Positions 1 through 6,094 of a DNA stretch of 7,277 nucleotides are shown here, piece by piece. The stretch is from Erysipelothrix sp. (GTDB lineage Bacteria > Bacillota_I > Bacilli_A > Erysipelotrichales > Erysipelotrichaceae): NCBI GenBank assembly GCA_030152625.1, contig JASLJD010000114.1, positions 1 to 7,277 of the forward strand, in the 5' to 3' direction. The translations under genes and the position numbers were made by a program. The number at the start of each line of letters is the position of its first letter. Position 1 is the stretch's first letter. Below the pieces are notes generated by a model. The model had not been told where the DNA came from, searched no databases, and saw only the letters and a program-made list of their open reading frames with translations.

Positions 1-106
1 CGTAGTGTAATCATCTGATCAAGTGCTTACAAGCTTGAATCATCGCGCATACTACTTTTTCTTAGGATCCCATCTTTATTAGCGCAATTTTCTTTACATG
101 AAGCGA

Positions 107-664
107 TTATTTTATTCGACTTCGTTCTGCTTCCTCTTCACGAAACCGTTCCTCTTCTTGAAGTTCAAGATAACAATAATCACAGTAATCAATCGAATAA
201 AAAGCATCTTTCATATCCGCACCACAGCGAAAACAAATATCTTTAGCTTGTTGCGATCTTGGCTTCTTTCCTTGACTCATGCGCTCGCGTAACAAAGCAC
301 CTCCAACTCGATAAAACAAAACCATGACGATTAATCCAAAGGCTGTCCGATACTCCCCTGGGAAAAAACGATCTAAAAAGTAAAAGATAAAAAATAGCGC
401 AATCAAGATAAGCCAAGCCAATCGCTTGATTTTTTGAATGCTTAGTTTGGGATTTTTAAAGAGCTTTTTTTGAAAGCCACGCATTTGATCAGCCTTGCTC
501 TTTTGATAGATCCAAAAGCCATTTTTCTTACGATACGGCTCCTTACAGCGAGAACAAATCACCTCTTTTTTACGCCCATCGCGATACGCTAAAGGACCGC
601 TTCCGACACAAAATTGGCAATAGGCTTCCTGCCCATCATCATGATATACTTTTTGATTTTTCAT
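107..664 (-). CDS. Zinc-ribbon membrane protein of unknown function
   Basis: I do not recognise a named family. The 185-residue protein carries four CxxC pairs: C16/C19, C37/C40, C144/C147 and C161/C164. They look like an N-terminal and a C-terminal zinc ribbon or rubredoxin-like knuckle. Between them lie a basic stretch (about 52-81) and two hydrophobic segments (about 82-98 and 107-120), which fit a membrane hairpin with both cysteine domains on the same, probably cytoplasmic, side. The C-terminus (168-183) is highly charged and rich in Glu and Arg. The ATG at 664 is supported by AAGGAG six bases upstream, and the gene ends in TAA. It lies downstream of the catabolic operon's terminator, so it is probably transcribed separately. 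Metal binding and topology are inferred from sequence pattern only. A role in protein folding, sensing or nucleic-acid binding cannot be chosen. Confidence 0.8.
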   Translation of the reverse strand: MKNQKVYHDDGQEAYCQFCVGSGPLAYRDGRKKEVICSRCKEPYRKKNGFWIYQKSKADQMRGFQKKLFKNPKLSIQKIKRLAWLILIALFFIFYFLDRFFPGEYRTAFGLIVMVLFYRVGGALLRERMSQGKKPRSQQAKDICFRCGADMKDAFYSIDYCDYCYLELQEEERFREEEAERSRIK

Positions 665-721
665 ACTGTTCTCCTTTACACTTGAATACTTTTATCTTAT
701 CACAGATTCTTCACATCCAAA

Positions 722-767
722 CAAAAAGAAAACATCCCTTCACTTCTCTCAAGTAAAAAGGATGTTT
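722..767 (-). terminator. Rho-independent terminator of the catabolic operon
   Basis: On the minus strand, eight bases after the TAA of the aldolase gene, AAACATCC (767-760) pairs with GGATGTTT (737-730). The stem can be extended inward by T-A and G-T pairs and an ACTT/AAGT helix closed by a GAGAG loop. A T-rich tract (TTTTCTTTTT) follows at about 732-723. This is the standard stem plus U-tract arrangement and marks the end of the operon. Confidence 0.85.
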
Positions 768-774
768 AATGCTT

Positions 775-1512
775 TTATGCAAGCACTTTTTTCATAATGC
801 TGTATAAAGTTTCCACATCACCGATACGGGTTAAACCGGTATCGGAATCAATGATCGATGAGTAGACATGAGGAATCACTTTCGGAACACCTTCATCAAG
901 GGCAATCGAGATAATTTCTTCAAAATTATCCAAATCAATGCCACCTGTCGGTTCTAAGATAAAGTTCTCCTCAGCACAAGCCTGACAAACTGCACGGTAT
1001 TCCTCAAGATGTGTGAGACCTTTCATTGGGAAATACTTCAATGAATTAGCGCCCATATCTTTTAAAATTTTAATGGCTGTGTGGACCGCTACTTCAGTTC
1101 CTTCTGTTTTTGAACTCAATGGCCCTGTTGCCAAGTTTACATAGCCCGGCTTACCGCTAGGACCCACAAGTGCATTCACTAAAATATTTTCATTGTCAAT
1201 CAGTGCCCGAGTATAAGGCACAGCTGTGAAGACTTGGTTCACATGCGGACTTTGAAGATCTTTCGCAATCTCTGAAACCATCTTCCACTGATTAGGATCA
1301 CCCGCACCTAAGCCCACCGAAACCGCATGATTGATTTCATCGGCAATACTCTTCATCGCTTGGACTGCTTCCTCAACACTTGCGTAGTTTTTAGAAAGCA
1401 TCCCCACAAGAACATGGCCTTCAGTCGCTTCATAAATTGCCTTTGCATTCTCGACATCATGAGACAATACATTCAAACAAATGCGATCTTTCAAAAATTT
1501 AATTGTTTCCAT
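775..1512 (-). CDS. dgaF: DgaF-type 2-dehydro-3-deoxy-6-phosphogluconate (KDPG) aldolase
   Basis: This 245-residue protein belongs to the KDGP aldolase family typified by EF_0839 and by DgaF of Salmonella D-glucosaminate catabolism. It is distinct from the shorter classical Eda aldolase. Family role: retro-aldol cleavage of 2-keto-3-deoxy-6-phosphogluconate into pyruvate and glyceraldehyde-3-phosphate in the cytoplasm. Visible TIM-barrel-like signatures include VGLGAGDPNQW (66-76), NALVGPSGKPGYVN (113-126), SLKYFPMKG (157-165) with K159 as a likely Schiff-base lysine (inferred), and LEPTGGIDLDN (186-196). The ATG at 1512 overlaps the end of the preceding PLP-enzyme gene by 14 bases and has GAGG about nine bases upstream, so translation is probably coupled. 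It is the last gene before the operon terminator. Family call is firm; the exact sugar acid used in this operon is inferred. Confidence 0.9.
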   Translation of the reverse strand: METIKFLKDRICLNVLSHDVENAKAIYEATEGHVLVGMLSKNYASVEEAVQAMKSIADEINHAVSVGLGAGDPNQWKMVSEIAKDLQSPHVNQVFTAVPYTRALIDNENILVNALVGPSGKPGYVNLATGPLSSKTEGTEVAVHTAIKILKDMGANSLKYFPMKGLTHLEEYRAVCQACAEENFILEPTGGIDLDNFEEIISIALDEGVPKVIPHVYSSIIDSDTGLTRIGDVETLYSIMKKVLA

Positions 1513-2617
1513 TTCTCAACGCCTCAACTTCCTTTTTAATCCGATGATGAATATACATTAATTCCTCATCGTTAATATCACGAATATCGATTTCAATTTG
1601 ACCTTCATTCAAAAAGTAATCGCGTGTATAAACCTTGGTATCGCCTTCTTTCAGAGCTTGGGCCACCATCTTGGCTTCATTAATATCCGCAAAATGAATG
1701 ACCGAACGTAAAATAGCTCTTCCTGCTGCATCTTGACGAATTTCCGTCTCCAAAGCTTCGATTTGATTCATGGCTTCATTAAAGTTTTCTAAACGTTCTT
1801 TTTGCTCTGAAAGGCTGGTATCTTCATGTTCTAAATAACGCATAATCGCTGTATAAAGACCCCAAATAGCTTCCTTTCCTACTTTCATCACGCGACCAAT
1901 GCCTTGAGATTGTAAGCGAAGATTTTCAATGAATTCCTTTTTCCCCAAAACCAAACCGGAGGTCGGACCTTCAAGCGCTTTGGTTCCACTGTAAATCACA
2001 GCATCGGCCCCCATCGCGACATATTTTTTTAAATCACCCTCCGCAGCAGCATCCACAATAATCGGAAGCTGATGTTTTTGAGCTAAACGAACAACTTCCT
2101 CACAGCTTGCCATCGATTTTTGCACGGCATGATGTGAGACAACATAAAGAATGGCGGCTGTGTTTTCATTGATCTTGCTTTCATAATCCTTGACTGAACA
2201 AGCATTCGCAAAACCTGCTTCCACAATATGAGCCCCACCCATGCGCATCGGCACTTCAATACTGGTCCCATAATCCACAATATGCCCTTTAGCGATAATG
2301 ATTTCACGTTTACGATTTTCTTCACGATAAGGATTTAAAATATCCTCATAGCGATCTTGGGCAATGCTTGCCGCAACAGTTTGCGCAATCCCTGAAGAAG
2401 CACTGGAAACAAAATGAGCCGCTTCAAGTTCCAAACTTTCTGCTAAAGAAGCACTCATTTTTTCCACAATTTCTTCCATCAAATAAAAGTTTTGTGAACC
2501 GGCTTGTAGAGCCTGCGCAACTTCATCTGAAACGATCGAACCACCAAGAATTGTCATTTTCCCCGATGCATTGATAATTTTACTGATTCCTAATTTAGAT
2601 TGGACGGTATTGACCAT
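1499..2617 (-). CDS. dgaE: DgaE-type PLP-dependent D-glucosaminate-6-phosphate ammonia lyase
   Basis: This is a 372-residue fold-type I PLP enzyme of the SelA-related group (EF_0838 / DgaE). DgaE in Salmonella converts 2-amino-2-deoxy-6-phosphogluconate to 2-keto-3-deoxy-6-phosphogluconate plus ammonia. Visible landmarks are the phosphate-binding loop SSASSGIAQT (71-80), a Thr/Ser-rich GHIVDYG segment (111-117), the cofactor aspartate in VDAAAEGD (D189), and the Schiff-base lysine in YSGTKALEGPTSG (K213). Length is normal for the family. The ATG at 2617 has AGGGG nine bases upstream and overlaps the amidohydrolase gene by 23 bases; its own 3' end overlaps the aldolase gene by 14. Such proteins are often misannotated as selenocysteine synthase, but pairing with a DgaF-type aldolase argues for the lyase role. 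The substrate could be a relative of glucosaminate-6-phosphate rather than that compound. Confidence 0.88.
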   Translation of the reverse strand: MVNTVQSKLGISKIINASGKMTILGGSIVSDEVAQALQAGSQNFYLMEEIVEKMSASLAESLELEAAHFVSSASSGIAQTVAASIAQDRYEDILNPYREENRKREIIIAKGHIVDYGTSIEVPMRMGGAHIVEAGFANACSVKDYESKINENTAAILYVVSHHAVQKSMASCEEVVRLAQKHQLPIIVDAAAEGDLKKYVAMGADAVIYSGTKALEGPTSGLVLGKKEFIENLRLQSQGIGRVMKVGKEAIWGLYTAIMRYLEHEDTSLSEQKERLENFNEAMNQIEALETEIRQDAAGRAILRSVIHFADINEAKMVAQALKEGDTKVYTRDYFLNEGQIEIDIRDINDEELMYIHHRIKKEVEALRNGNN

Positions 2618-3686
2618 CTTTAAACACCCCTACTGCTTGAATATTTTGACTTTGTTTACGTCTATTTCCGTTTGAATCGATCAAATCCATCGCTTGCTCT
2701 TCGACTTTGAAAAAGCTTAGATCCGCCTTATAACCTTCTTTTAATAAGCCACGCTTTTCAAGACCCAAGATCTCAGCCGGTTTTTCTGTCACCATTCTAA
2801 TGACTTCATCTAAGTCATAGCCCAAATAAAGCGCTTTGTTCATTGTTGTTGCAAGATCGTAGACCGGACCGTTCACACGGTTTCTTTCATAAATATCGGT
2901 GGAAATTGTATCAAGATAGAGTTTAGCCTCCATCGCCTTTTCGCCGACTTCAAAATTAAAGCTATCGGTCCCATGGCCCATATCAAAATAAATACCGCGA
3001 CGTTTAGCTTCAAAGGCAAAATCAGCAATGCGATCCTCTCGCAAAATCCCATTGGCTTTCCCATTATAGATATGAGTGACAATATCCCCCGCATCAAGTT
3101 CATCCAGAATTTCTTCAAGACGTGGTGGGGCCGAACCAATGTGCACCATGACTGGGAGTTTTAATTCACGGGCAATTTCTTTGGCCATGATCAAAGGTTT
3201 TAAACCATTCTCACCAATCACTGATTGACTCATGCGAGCTTTGATACCAACAATAAAACCCGGATATTTTTCGATGGCCTCTTCAATCGCTTCTTTTTGA
3301 ATACGTTTTAAATCACTTAATTCATCTTGAGCGACAATACCTGTTTTTGAAACATTGATAAAAGCAAAGATATCGGTCTTTTTATTTTGGCTTCGCTCAT
3401 AAAAGTCTCCGATATTATCTGCCCCACAGGATCCAGCATCGACCACTGTTGTCACAGCTGTTTCAATCCCGATTTGATCTGGATCGGAGGTATAAAGATC
3501 CAAGCCTTCATAACAATGGCTATGAAGATCGATCCAGCCCGAAGAGACATAGACATCATCGGAAACGGAGATAATACGCGCTTCTTCTTCGATCTGATCG
3601 GCAATTTTAAGAATGCGATCTTTTTCAATCAGAATATCTTGGCGTTTTCCATCGATTGTTTTGACTTGTTTAATCACTGTTTTCAT
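2595..3686 (-). CDS. Amidohydrolase/deacetylase-family metallohydrolase (cog3964, EF_0837/Atu3266 type)
   Basis: This is a cytoplasmic amidohydrolase-superfamily enzyme with the full metal-site set for a binuclear TIM barrel. The residues are H55 and H57 in DLHSH, K149 in GIKARMS (the usual carboxylated lysine), H182 in VMVHIG, H205 in VTHIYNG, and D264 in ISTDIY. The N-terminal beta-sandwich (1-50) and the C-terminal KADLSFF strand (320-326) are typical. The family was long called dihydroorotase; published work on Atu3266 and EF0837 showed it is not, with acetyl-ester hydrolysis of (R)-alpha-hydroxy acids as the activity found. I take the ATG at 3686 as start (363 residues): AGGAG at 3700-3696 lies eight bases before it. 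The GTG at 3695 begins inside that same AGGAG and cannot use it. Here the enzyme probably unmasks an acylated substrate for the ammonia lyase; this is inferred. Confidence 0.88.
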   Translation of the reverse strand: MKTVIKQVKTIDGKRQDILIEKDRILKIADQIEEEARIISVSDDVYVSSGWIDLHSHCYEGLDLYTSDPDQIGIETAVTTVVDAGSCGADNIGDFYERSQNKKTDIFAFINVSKTGIVAQDELSDLKRIQKEAIEEAIEKYPGFIVGIKARMSQSVIGENGLKPLIMAKEIARELKLPVMVHIGSAPPRLEEILDELDAGDIVTHIYNGKANGILREDRIADFAFEAKRRGIYFDMGHGTDSFNFEVGEKAMEAKLYLDTISTDIYERNRVNGPVYDLATTMNKALYLGYDLDEVIRMVTEKPAEILGLEKRGLLKEGYKADLSFFKVEEQAMDLIDSNGNRRKQSQNIQAVGVFKDGQYRPI

Positions 3687-3695
3687 TGACTTCAC

Positions 3696-3700
3696 TCCTG
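3696..3700 (-). promoter_or_regulatory. Ribosome binding site deciding the amidohydrolase start
   Basis: AGGAG on the minus strand is eight bases from the ATG at 3686. The upstream GTG at 3695 shares bases with this site, which rules that GTG out as the main start and shortens the protein by three residues. The site begins only three bases after the inverted repeat ending at 3704, so folding or processing of that hairpin could affect ribosome access. Confidence 0.75.
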
Positions 3701-3703
3701 ATT

Positions 3704-3730
3704 GAAAAAGGCAGTCTGACTGCCTTTTTC
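3704..3730 (-). terminator. Intra-operon hairpin with terminator or processing character
   Basis: A perfect 13-bp inverted repeat around a single central base immediately follows the TAA of the DUF4310 gene. As RNA it forms AAAAAGGCAG / CTGCCTTTTT with a five-base loop, that is, a GC-containing stem with A-tract upstream and U-tract downstream. The shape matches a weak rho-independent terminator. Its place between transport genes and catabolic genes suggests partial termination or a 3'-end stabilising structure that makes upstream mRNA more abundant than downstream mRNA. It could also serve as a terminator on the opposite strand, but no gene there needs one. Confidence 0.7.
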
Positions 3731-4402
3731 TTATAAGAATATTGCGCCAAGGAGCATCGCTCCTAAAATAGCGCCTCCGGTCATTTCTTTATCAAATTTA
3801 TAAAAGACAACGGCTCCAAGAATGGCACCAAAACCTGTCCAAGGATTGTATTGACCGGCTGCAATAATGATCATCGGGCCAAGATAGCGTCCGGCTGCAT
3901 TCCCTGCACCCATCATGATTTCTGTGCCCCCTACGGAAACACCTTCTGGTACAGTTTTACGAACAAGCATGATCAAAGCACCGATAAGGAAACCAACAAA
4001 GGCTCCAAAAGCAAGGGCAAAGACAAAATTACTGAAAGGAAGATCAAAGCCCAGCGATAATAGCAAGGCAGGAATCCCAATCCCAACTCCGGTCATCAAA
4101 GAACCACCAATGTCTAAAACACCAACGAGCGGTCCTTCAAGAATTCTTGCGATAAGAAAACCTGCGGCAAAGCCCGTTGCTCCGGAGTAATCGCCGGTTT
4201 CAAGACCATCTTTTAAAAGTTGAACGATGGCAATTTCGTTAAAAGCACCGGTGTTATAGCGTATAAAGAGAAAGGTTCCTGCGAAAATGGACGCGGCGGC
4301 GGCCATTACCAGTAGAATAAACGAGGAATCTTTCAAGAGAAAATCATTGAGCGAATCCATAAAAGTCTTTTTTCTTTCGATTTGAACTGTTTTCTTTTCC
4401 AT
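3731..4402 (-). CDS. DUF4310 family integral membrane protein (EF_0833 type)
   Basis: This 223-residue, very glycine- and alanine-rich membrane protein matches the DUF4310 family found beside DUF4311, DUF4312 and SFCGS proteins. A cytoplasmic basic N-terminus (1-25) precedes a clear membrane segment at 27-47. Further hydrophobic stretches lie at about 75-95, 98-118, 124-147, 174-201 and 209-223. A conserved-looking polar loop, RKTVPEGVSVGGTEIMMGAG (148-167), sits between the membrane segments and could line a substrate path. Its C-terminus ends in the membrane (GAIFL). The ATG at 4402 has TAGGAGG just upstream, in which the TAG is the stop codon of the DUF4311 gene, so the two genes are tightly coupled. 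The biochemical role is undescribed; a permease subunit is the natural inference from context and composition. Confidence 0.85.
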   Translation of the reverse strand: MEKKTVQIERKKTFMDSLNDFLLKDSSFILLVMAAAASIFAGTFLFIRYNTGAFNEIAIVQLLKDGLETGDYSGATGFAAGFLIARILEGPLVGVLDIGGSLMTGVGIGIPALLLSLGFDLPFSNFVFALAFGAFVGFLIGALIMLVRKTVPEGVSVGGTEIMMGAGNAAGRYLGPMIIIAAGQYNPWTGFGAILGAVVFYKFDKEMTGGAILGAMLLGAIFL

Positions 4403-4412
4403 GTCGAACCTC

Positions 4413-5132
4413 CTATAATCCTAACTGTTGGAAAAATCCGCGGAAATAAGCGATTGCAAAGAAGACAACAAAGACAATGGCAATCAAGATTTTCACAACA
4501 TTGCTGTCATAACCATGTTCTTCTGCTGATTTTCCGATAAGAATACCCAAGACAATCCCTGGTAAAGCATTCCCACTGACAACACCGGAAATACCCCCAA
4601 GAACCGTTGACCAAATACCTGTTGTCTTGCCTGCATCAATTGCTGCTAGCCAAAAGACGACCGGCATGACAGGGTTGATCAGCCAGGATGTTGCAGGTCC
4701 TAAAATTTCTTGGCCAATGGTCGCAAGTTTATCTGGGACAAGGGATGCAGCTGTGTTTAAGAACGCAACGACAACAGCACCGATCGCAGTTCCTGCAACA
4801 AACATCTTCGCAGGGTTATGAACCATGTTTTCTTCTTGACGATTTTTGGTGATAACCGCTGCGGCTGACCAGTTAGGTACAATACGGTGGAAAACATCTT
4901 GCGTAAGCGCTCCACTCGCTAAGGCTGTTGCGGCTGCGTTGAAGAAGAACCCCAGTCCAAATGAAAAGTGTGAAATGGGATCACCGTTGCAAGCATTCAT
5001 TTCTCCCAAGGTACGAAAGGCACCCATACTTTGTTTTTCTGGGGCATGAAACATTCTTGATGCGCCAGCAGCAATCGCTCCCCCGCCAATCGCACCGACA
5101 ATCAAGGAATAAATAAGTAATCTGAAATCCAT
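4413..5132 (-). CDS. DUF4311 family integral membrane protein (EF_0832 type)
   Basis: This 239-residue membrane protein belongs to the DUF4311 family. Hydrophobic segments lie at about 5-24, 57-75, 109-131, 152-165, 174-199 and 212-230. The stretch GEMNACNGDPISHFSFGLG (43-61), containing C48, D51 and H55, is unusually rich in polar residues for its position next to a membrane helix and is a candidate functional loop. The start ATG at 5132 follows AAGGAG, which is embedded in the last codons of the DUF4312 gene whose TAA lies one base away. The gene ends in TAG inside the ribosome binding site of the DUF4310 gene. Together with DUF4310 it probably forms the membrane part of an uptake system. 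That role is inferred; the family has no established activity I know of. Confidence 0.85.
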   Translation of the reverse strand: MDFRLLIYSLIVGAIGGGAIAAGASRMFHAPEKQSMGAFRTLGEMNACNGDPISHFSFGLGFFFNAAATALASGALTQDVFHRIVPNWSAAAVITKNRQEENMVHNPAKMFVAGTAIGAVVVAFLNTAASLVPDKLATIGQEILGPATSWLINPVMPVVFWLAAIDAGKTTGIWSTVLGGISGVVSGNALPGIVLGILIGKSAEEHGYDSNVVKILIAIVFVVFFAIAYFRGFFQQLGL

Positions 5133-5133
5133 A

Positions 5134-5418
5134 TTAATGCTCCTTTTCTATCTCTAAATATTTAACACGTAACAAGATGCGTACTTGAATCGACCATTCT
5201 TTTTTCCCCTTTGAAAACACCCCTTTCTCCTTTTCCACTTCGTGAACTTCATCAAAGTAAACTTCCTCTGTTTCGACCTGAATAATCGGTTTTTCAAGGA
5301 TTTGATAAATTTCTCTTTGAACATTTCGAAAAACCTTCGCAACGATGTCTTCTTTGCTTTCCCCTTTTTCGGTCATGATGACTTCGATGATTTCACTGCG
5401 AAGAAGTTGTTCAGTCAT
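5134..5418 (-). CDS. DUF4312 family small soluble protein (EF_0831 type)
   Basis: This is a 94-residue, charged, cysteine-free protein of the DUF4312 family with no membrane segment. The pattern is a mixed alpha/beta domain: an N-terminal strand and helix (about 8-43), a strand pair around QVETEEVYFDEVHEVE (47-62), and a final strand SIQVRILLRVKYLEIE (76-91). Its only histidines are H59 and the C-terminal H94, so if it takes part in phosphotransfer H59 is the only plausible site; nothing shows that it does. The ATG at 5418 overlaps the end of the SFCGS gene by eight bases, and AGAGG lies seven bases upstream. The stop is one base from the DUF4311 start. Strict position between the SFCGS protein and the membrane proteins suggests a cytoplasmic accessory subunit. 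Confidence 0.83.
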   Translation of the reverse strand: MTEQLLRSEIIEVIMTEKGESKEDIVAKVFRNVQREIYQILEKPIIQVETEEVYFDEVHEVEKEKGVFSKGKKEWSIQVRILLRVKYLEIEKEH

Positions 5419-5779
5419 GCGCTTGCCTCTTGATGAGAGCTTGGGTTACTTTTTCGCCCAATTCCTCTACATCCATAAAGCCAAGACCGATGACTTCATA
5501 ACCTTCTTCAACGGCCGTAACCGCCGCTTGGATGGATCGAATATGCGATGTGGCTTTGTATTGATATTTGTTTTGAGCGGTCATTGCACCCGCACCCCCT
5601 GAGCCACAAAAGCTGATCCCTAAATCGGCATCATGTTCTTTCATGACATCGCCTAATTTCATATCAGCGGCCATGCCTGGGATGACAATGGCTTTGGCGC
5701 CAGCCTTTTCAATACCACGGGCAACGGCTTCACCTTTCCCCATACGATGTCCAATAACAATAGTCAGTTCTTTTTCCAT
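5411..5779 (-). CDS. Glycine-rich SFCGS family protein (EF_0830 type), possibly EIIB-like
   Basis: This 122-residue soluble protein carries the family signature ISFCGSGGAGA (55-65). The N-terminus LTIVIGHRMGKGEAVARGIE (5-24) is a strand, glycine loop and helix, as in PTS EIIB domains. It lines up with VIVVCGTGKGIS of the regulator encoded in the same operon: the two GKG triplets coincide, H11 falls on the EIIB cysteine position, and the next strand (DADLGIS, 50-56) lies 36 residues after the loop against 37 in the regulator (DIDFIIS). This resemblance is my own reading and not an established assignment. C58 and H79 are other candidate reactive residues. The ATG at 5779 has a strong AGGAGG, about seven bases upstream. 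A role as an energy-coupling or phosphate-carrying partner of DUF4310/4311 is inferred. Confidence 0.85.
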   Translation of the reverse strand: MEKELTIVIGHRMGKGEAVARGIEKAGAKAIVIPGMAADMKLGDVMKEHDADLGISFCGSGGAGAMTAQNKYQYKATSHIRSIQAAVTAVEEGYEVIGLGFMDVEELGEKVTQALIKRQAHD

Positions 5780-5794
5780 AACGAATTCCTCCTT

Positions 5795-6094
5795 TTATTG
5801 TTTATTCACTTGAATATGAGTTGCGACTAAAATAAGTTCCATAAAACTTACTTCCTCATCGATCGCATGAAAACTGGGTTCTACGATCTCTTCAGCAATC
5901 GCTAAACTTTCTTCATCGATTTCTTCTAGAATATCTGCATACATGCTCTCATCTTCCACTAAATAAGTTCTTTCTTCCATGCGCTTCCAAAAGCTTTCCA
6001 TATGCGAGAGAAACATCGCTTCTGCTTCGGAAGTTTTAAAAATAATTTCGTTTTTTTCTAAAATTTTATTCAGGGCTTCTTTCATGCTTATCAT
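5795..6094 (-). CDS. Small stand-alone PRD domain protein (EF_0829 type)
   Basis: This protein of 99 residues (96 if the ATG at 6085 is used) consists of a single PTS regulation domain without DNA-binding, EIIA or EIIB parts. Both classical PRD histidines are present: H31 in MFLSHMESFWKRM and H93 in LILVATHIQ, with a long acidic helix region between. It matches the PRD family named after EF_0829, whose function is unknown. The gene overlaps the end of the regulator gene by 29 bases. Neither ATG has a good ribosome binding site, so translation probably depends on ribosomes finishing the regulator, whose TAA lies just inside this gene. A decoy for HPr/EIIB phosphate or a partner that dimerises with the regulator's PRDs would fit; both are inferred. 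Confidence 0.85.
   Translation of the reverse strand: MISMKEALNKILEKNEIIFKTSEAEAMFLSHMESFWKRMEERTYLVEDESMYADILEEIDEESLAIAEEIVEPSFHAIDEEVSFMELILVATHIQVNKQ

Noticed and set aside
1..106. Possible gene fragment or terminator after the zinc-ribbon gene
   Set aside because: All frames have early stops, minus-strand ATGs give only peptides of about ten residues or fewer, and I find no stem with a U-tract.
665..774. Promoter for the zinc-ribbon gene (TTGGAT and TAAGAT on the minus strand)
   Set aside because: The two hexamers match consensus poorly and are only 15 bases apart. A promoter is expected here but I cannot place it with confidence.
1499..2617. Selenocysteine synthase (SelA) for the PLP enzyme
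   Set aside because: It is SelA-related in fold but shorter than true SelA, and it sits between an amidohydrolase and a KDPG-type aldolase with no selB or tRNA-Sec nearby. The ammonia lyase role explains the context.
2595..3686. Dihydroorotase for the amidohydrolase
   Set aside because: No pyrimidine genes are present and the sequence is of the cog3964 group, for which the dihydroorotase label has been shown to be wrong.
3387..3689. Plus-strand reading frames (such as 3387-3689, 3915-4190, 5345-5602 and 98-292)
   Set aside because: They lie antisense to well-supported minus-strand genes, have no good ribosome binding sites, and give low-complexity or unfamiliar proteins.
3693..3695. GTG as start of the amidohydrolase
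   Set aside because: It overlaps the AGGAG that is well placed for the ATG at 3686, so the ATG is the better start.
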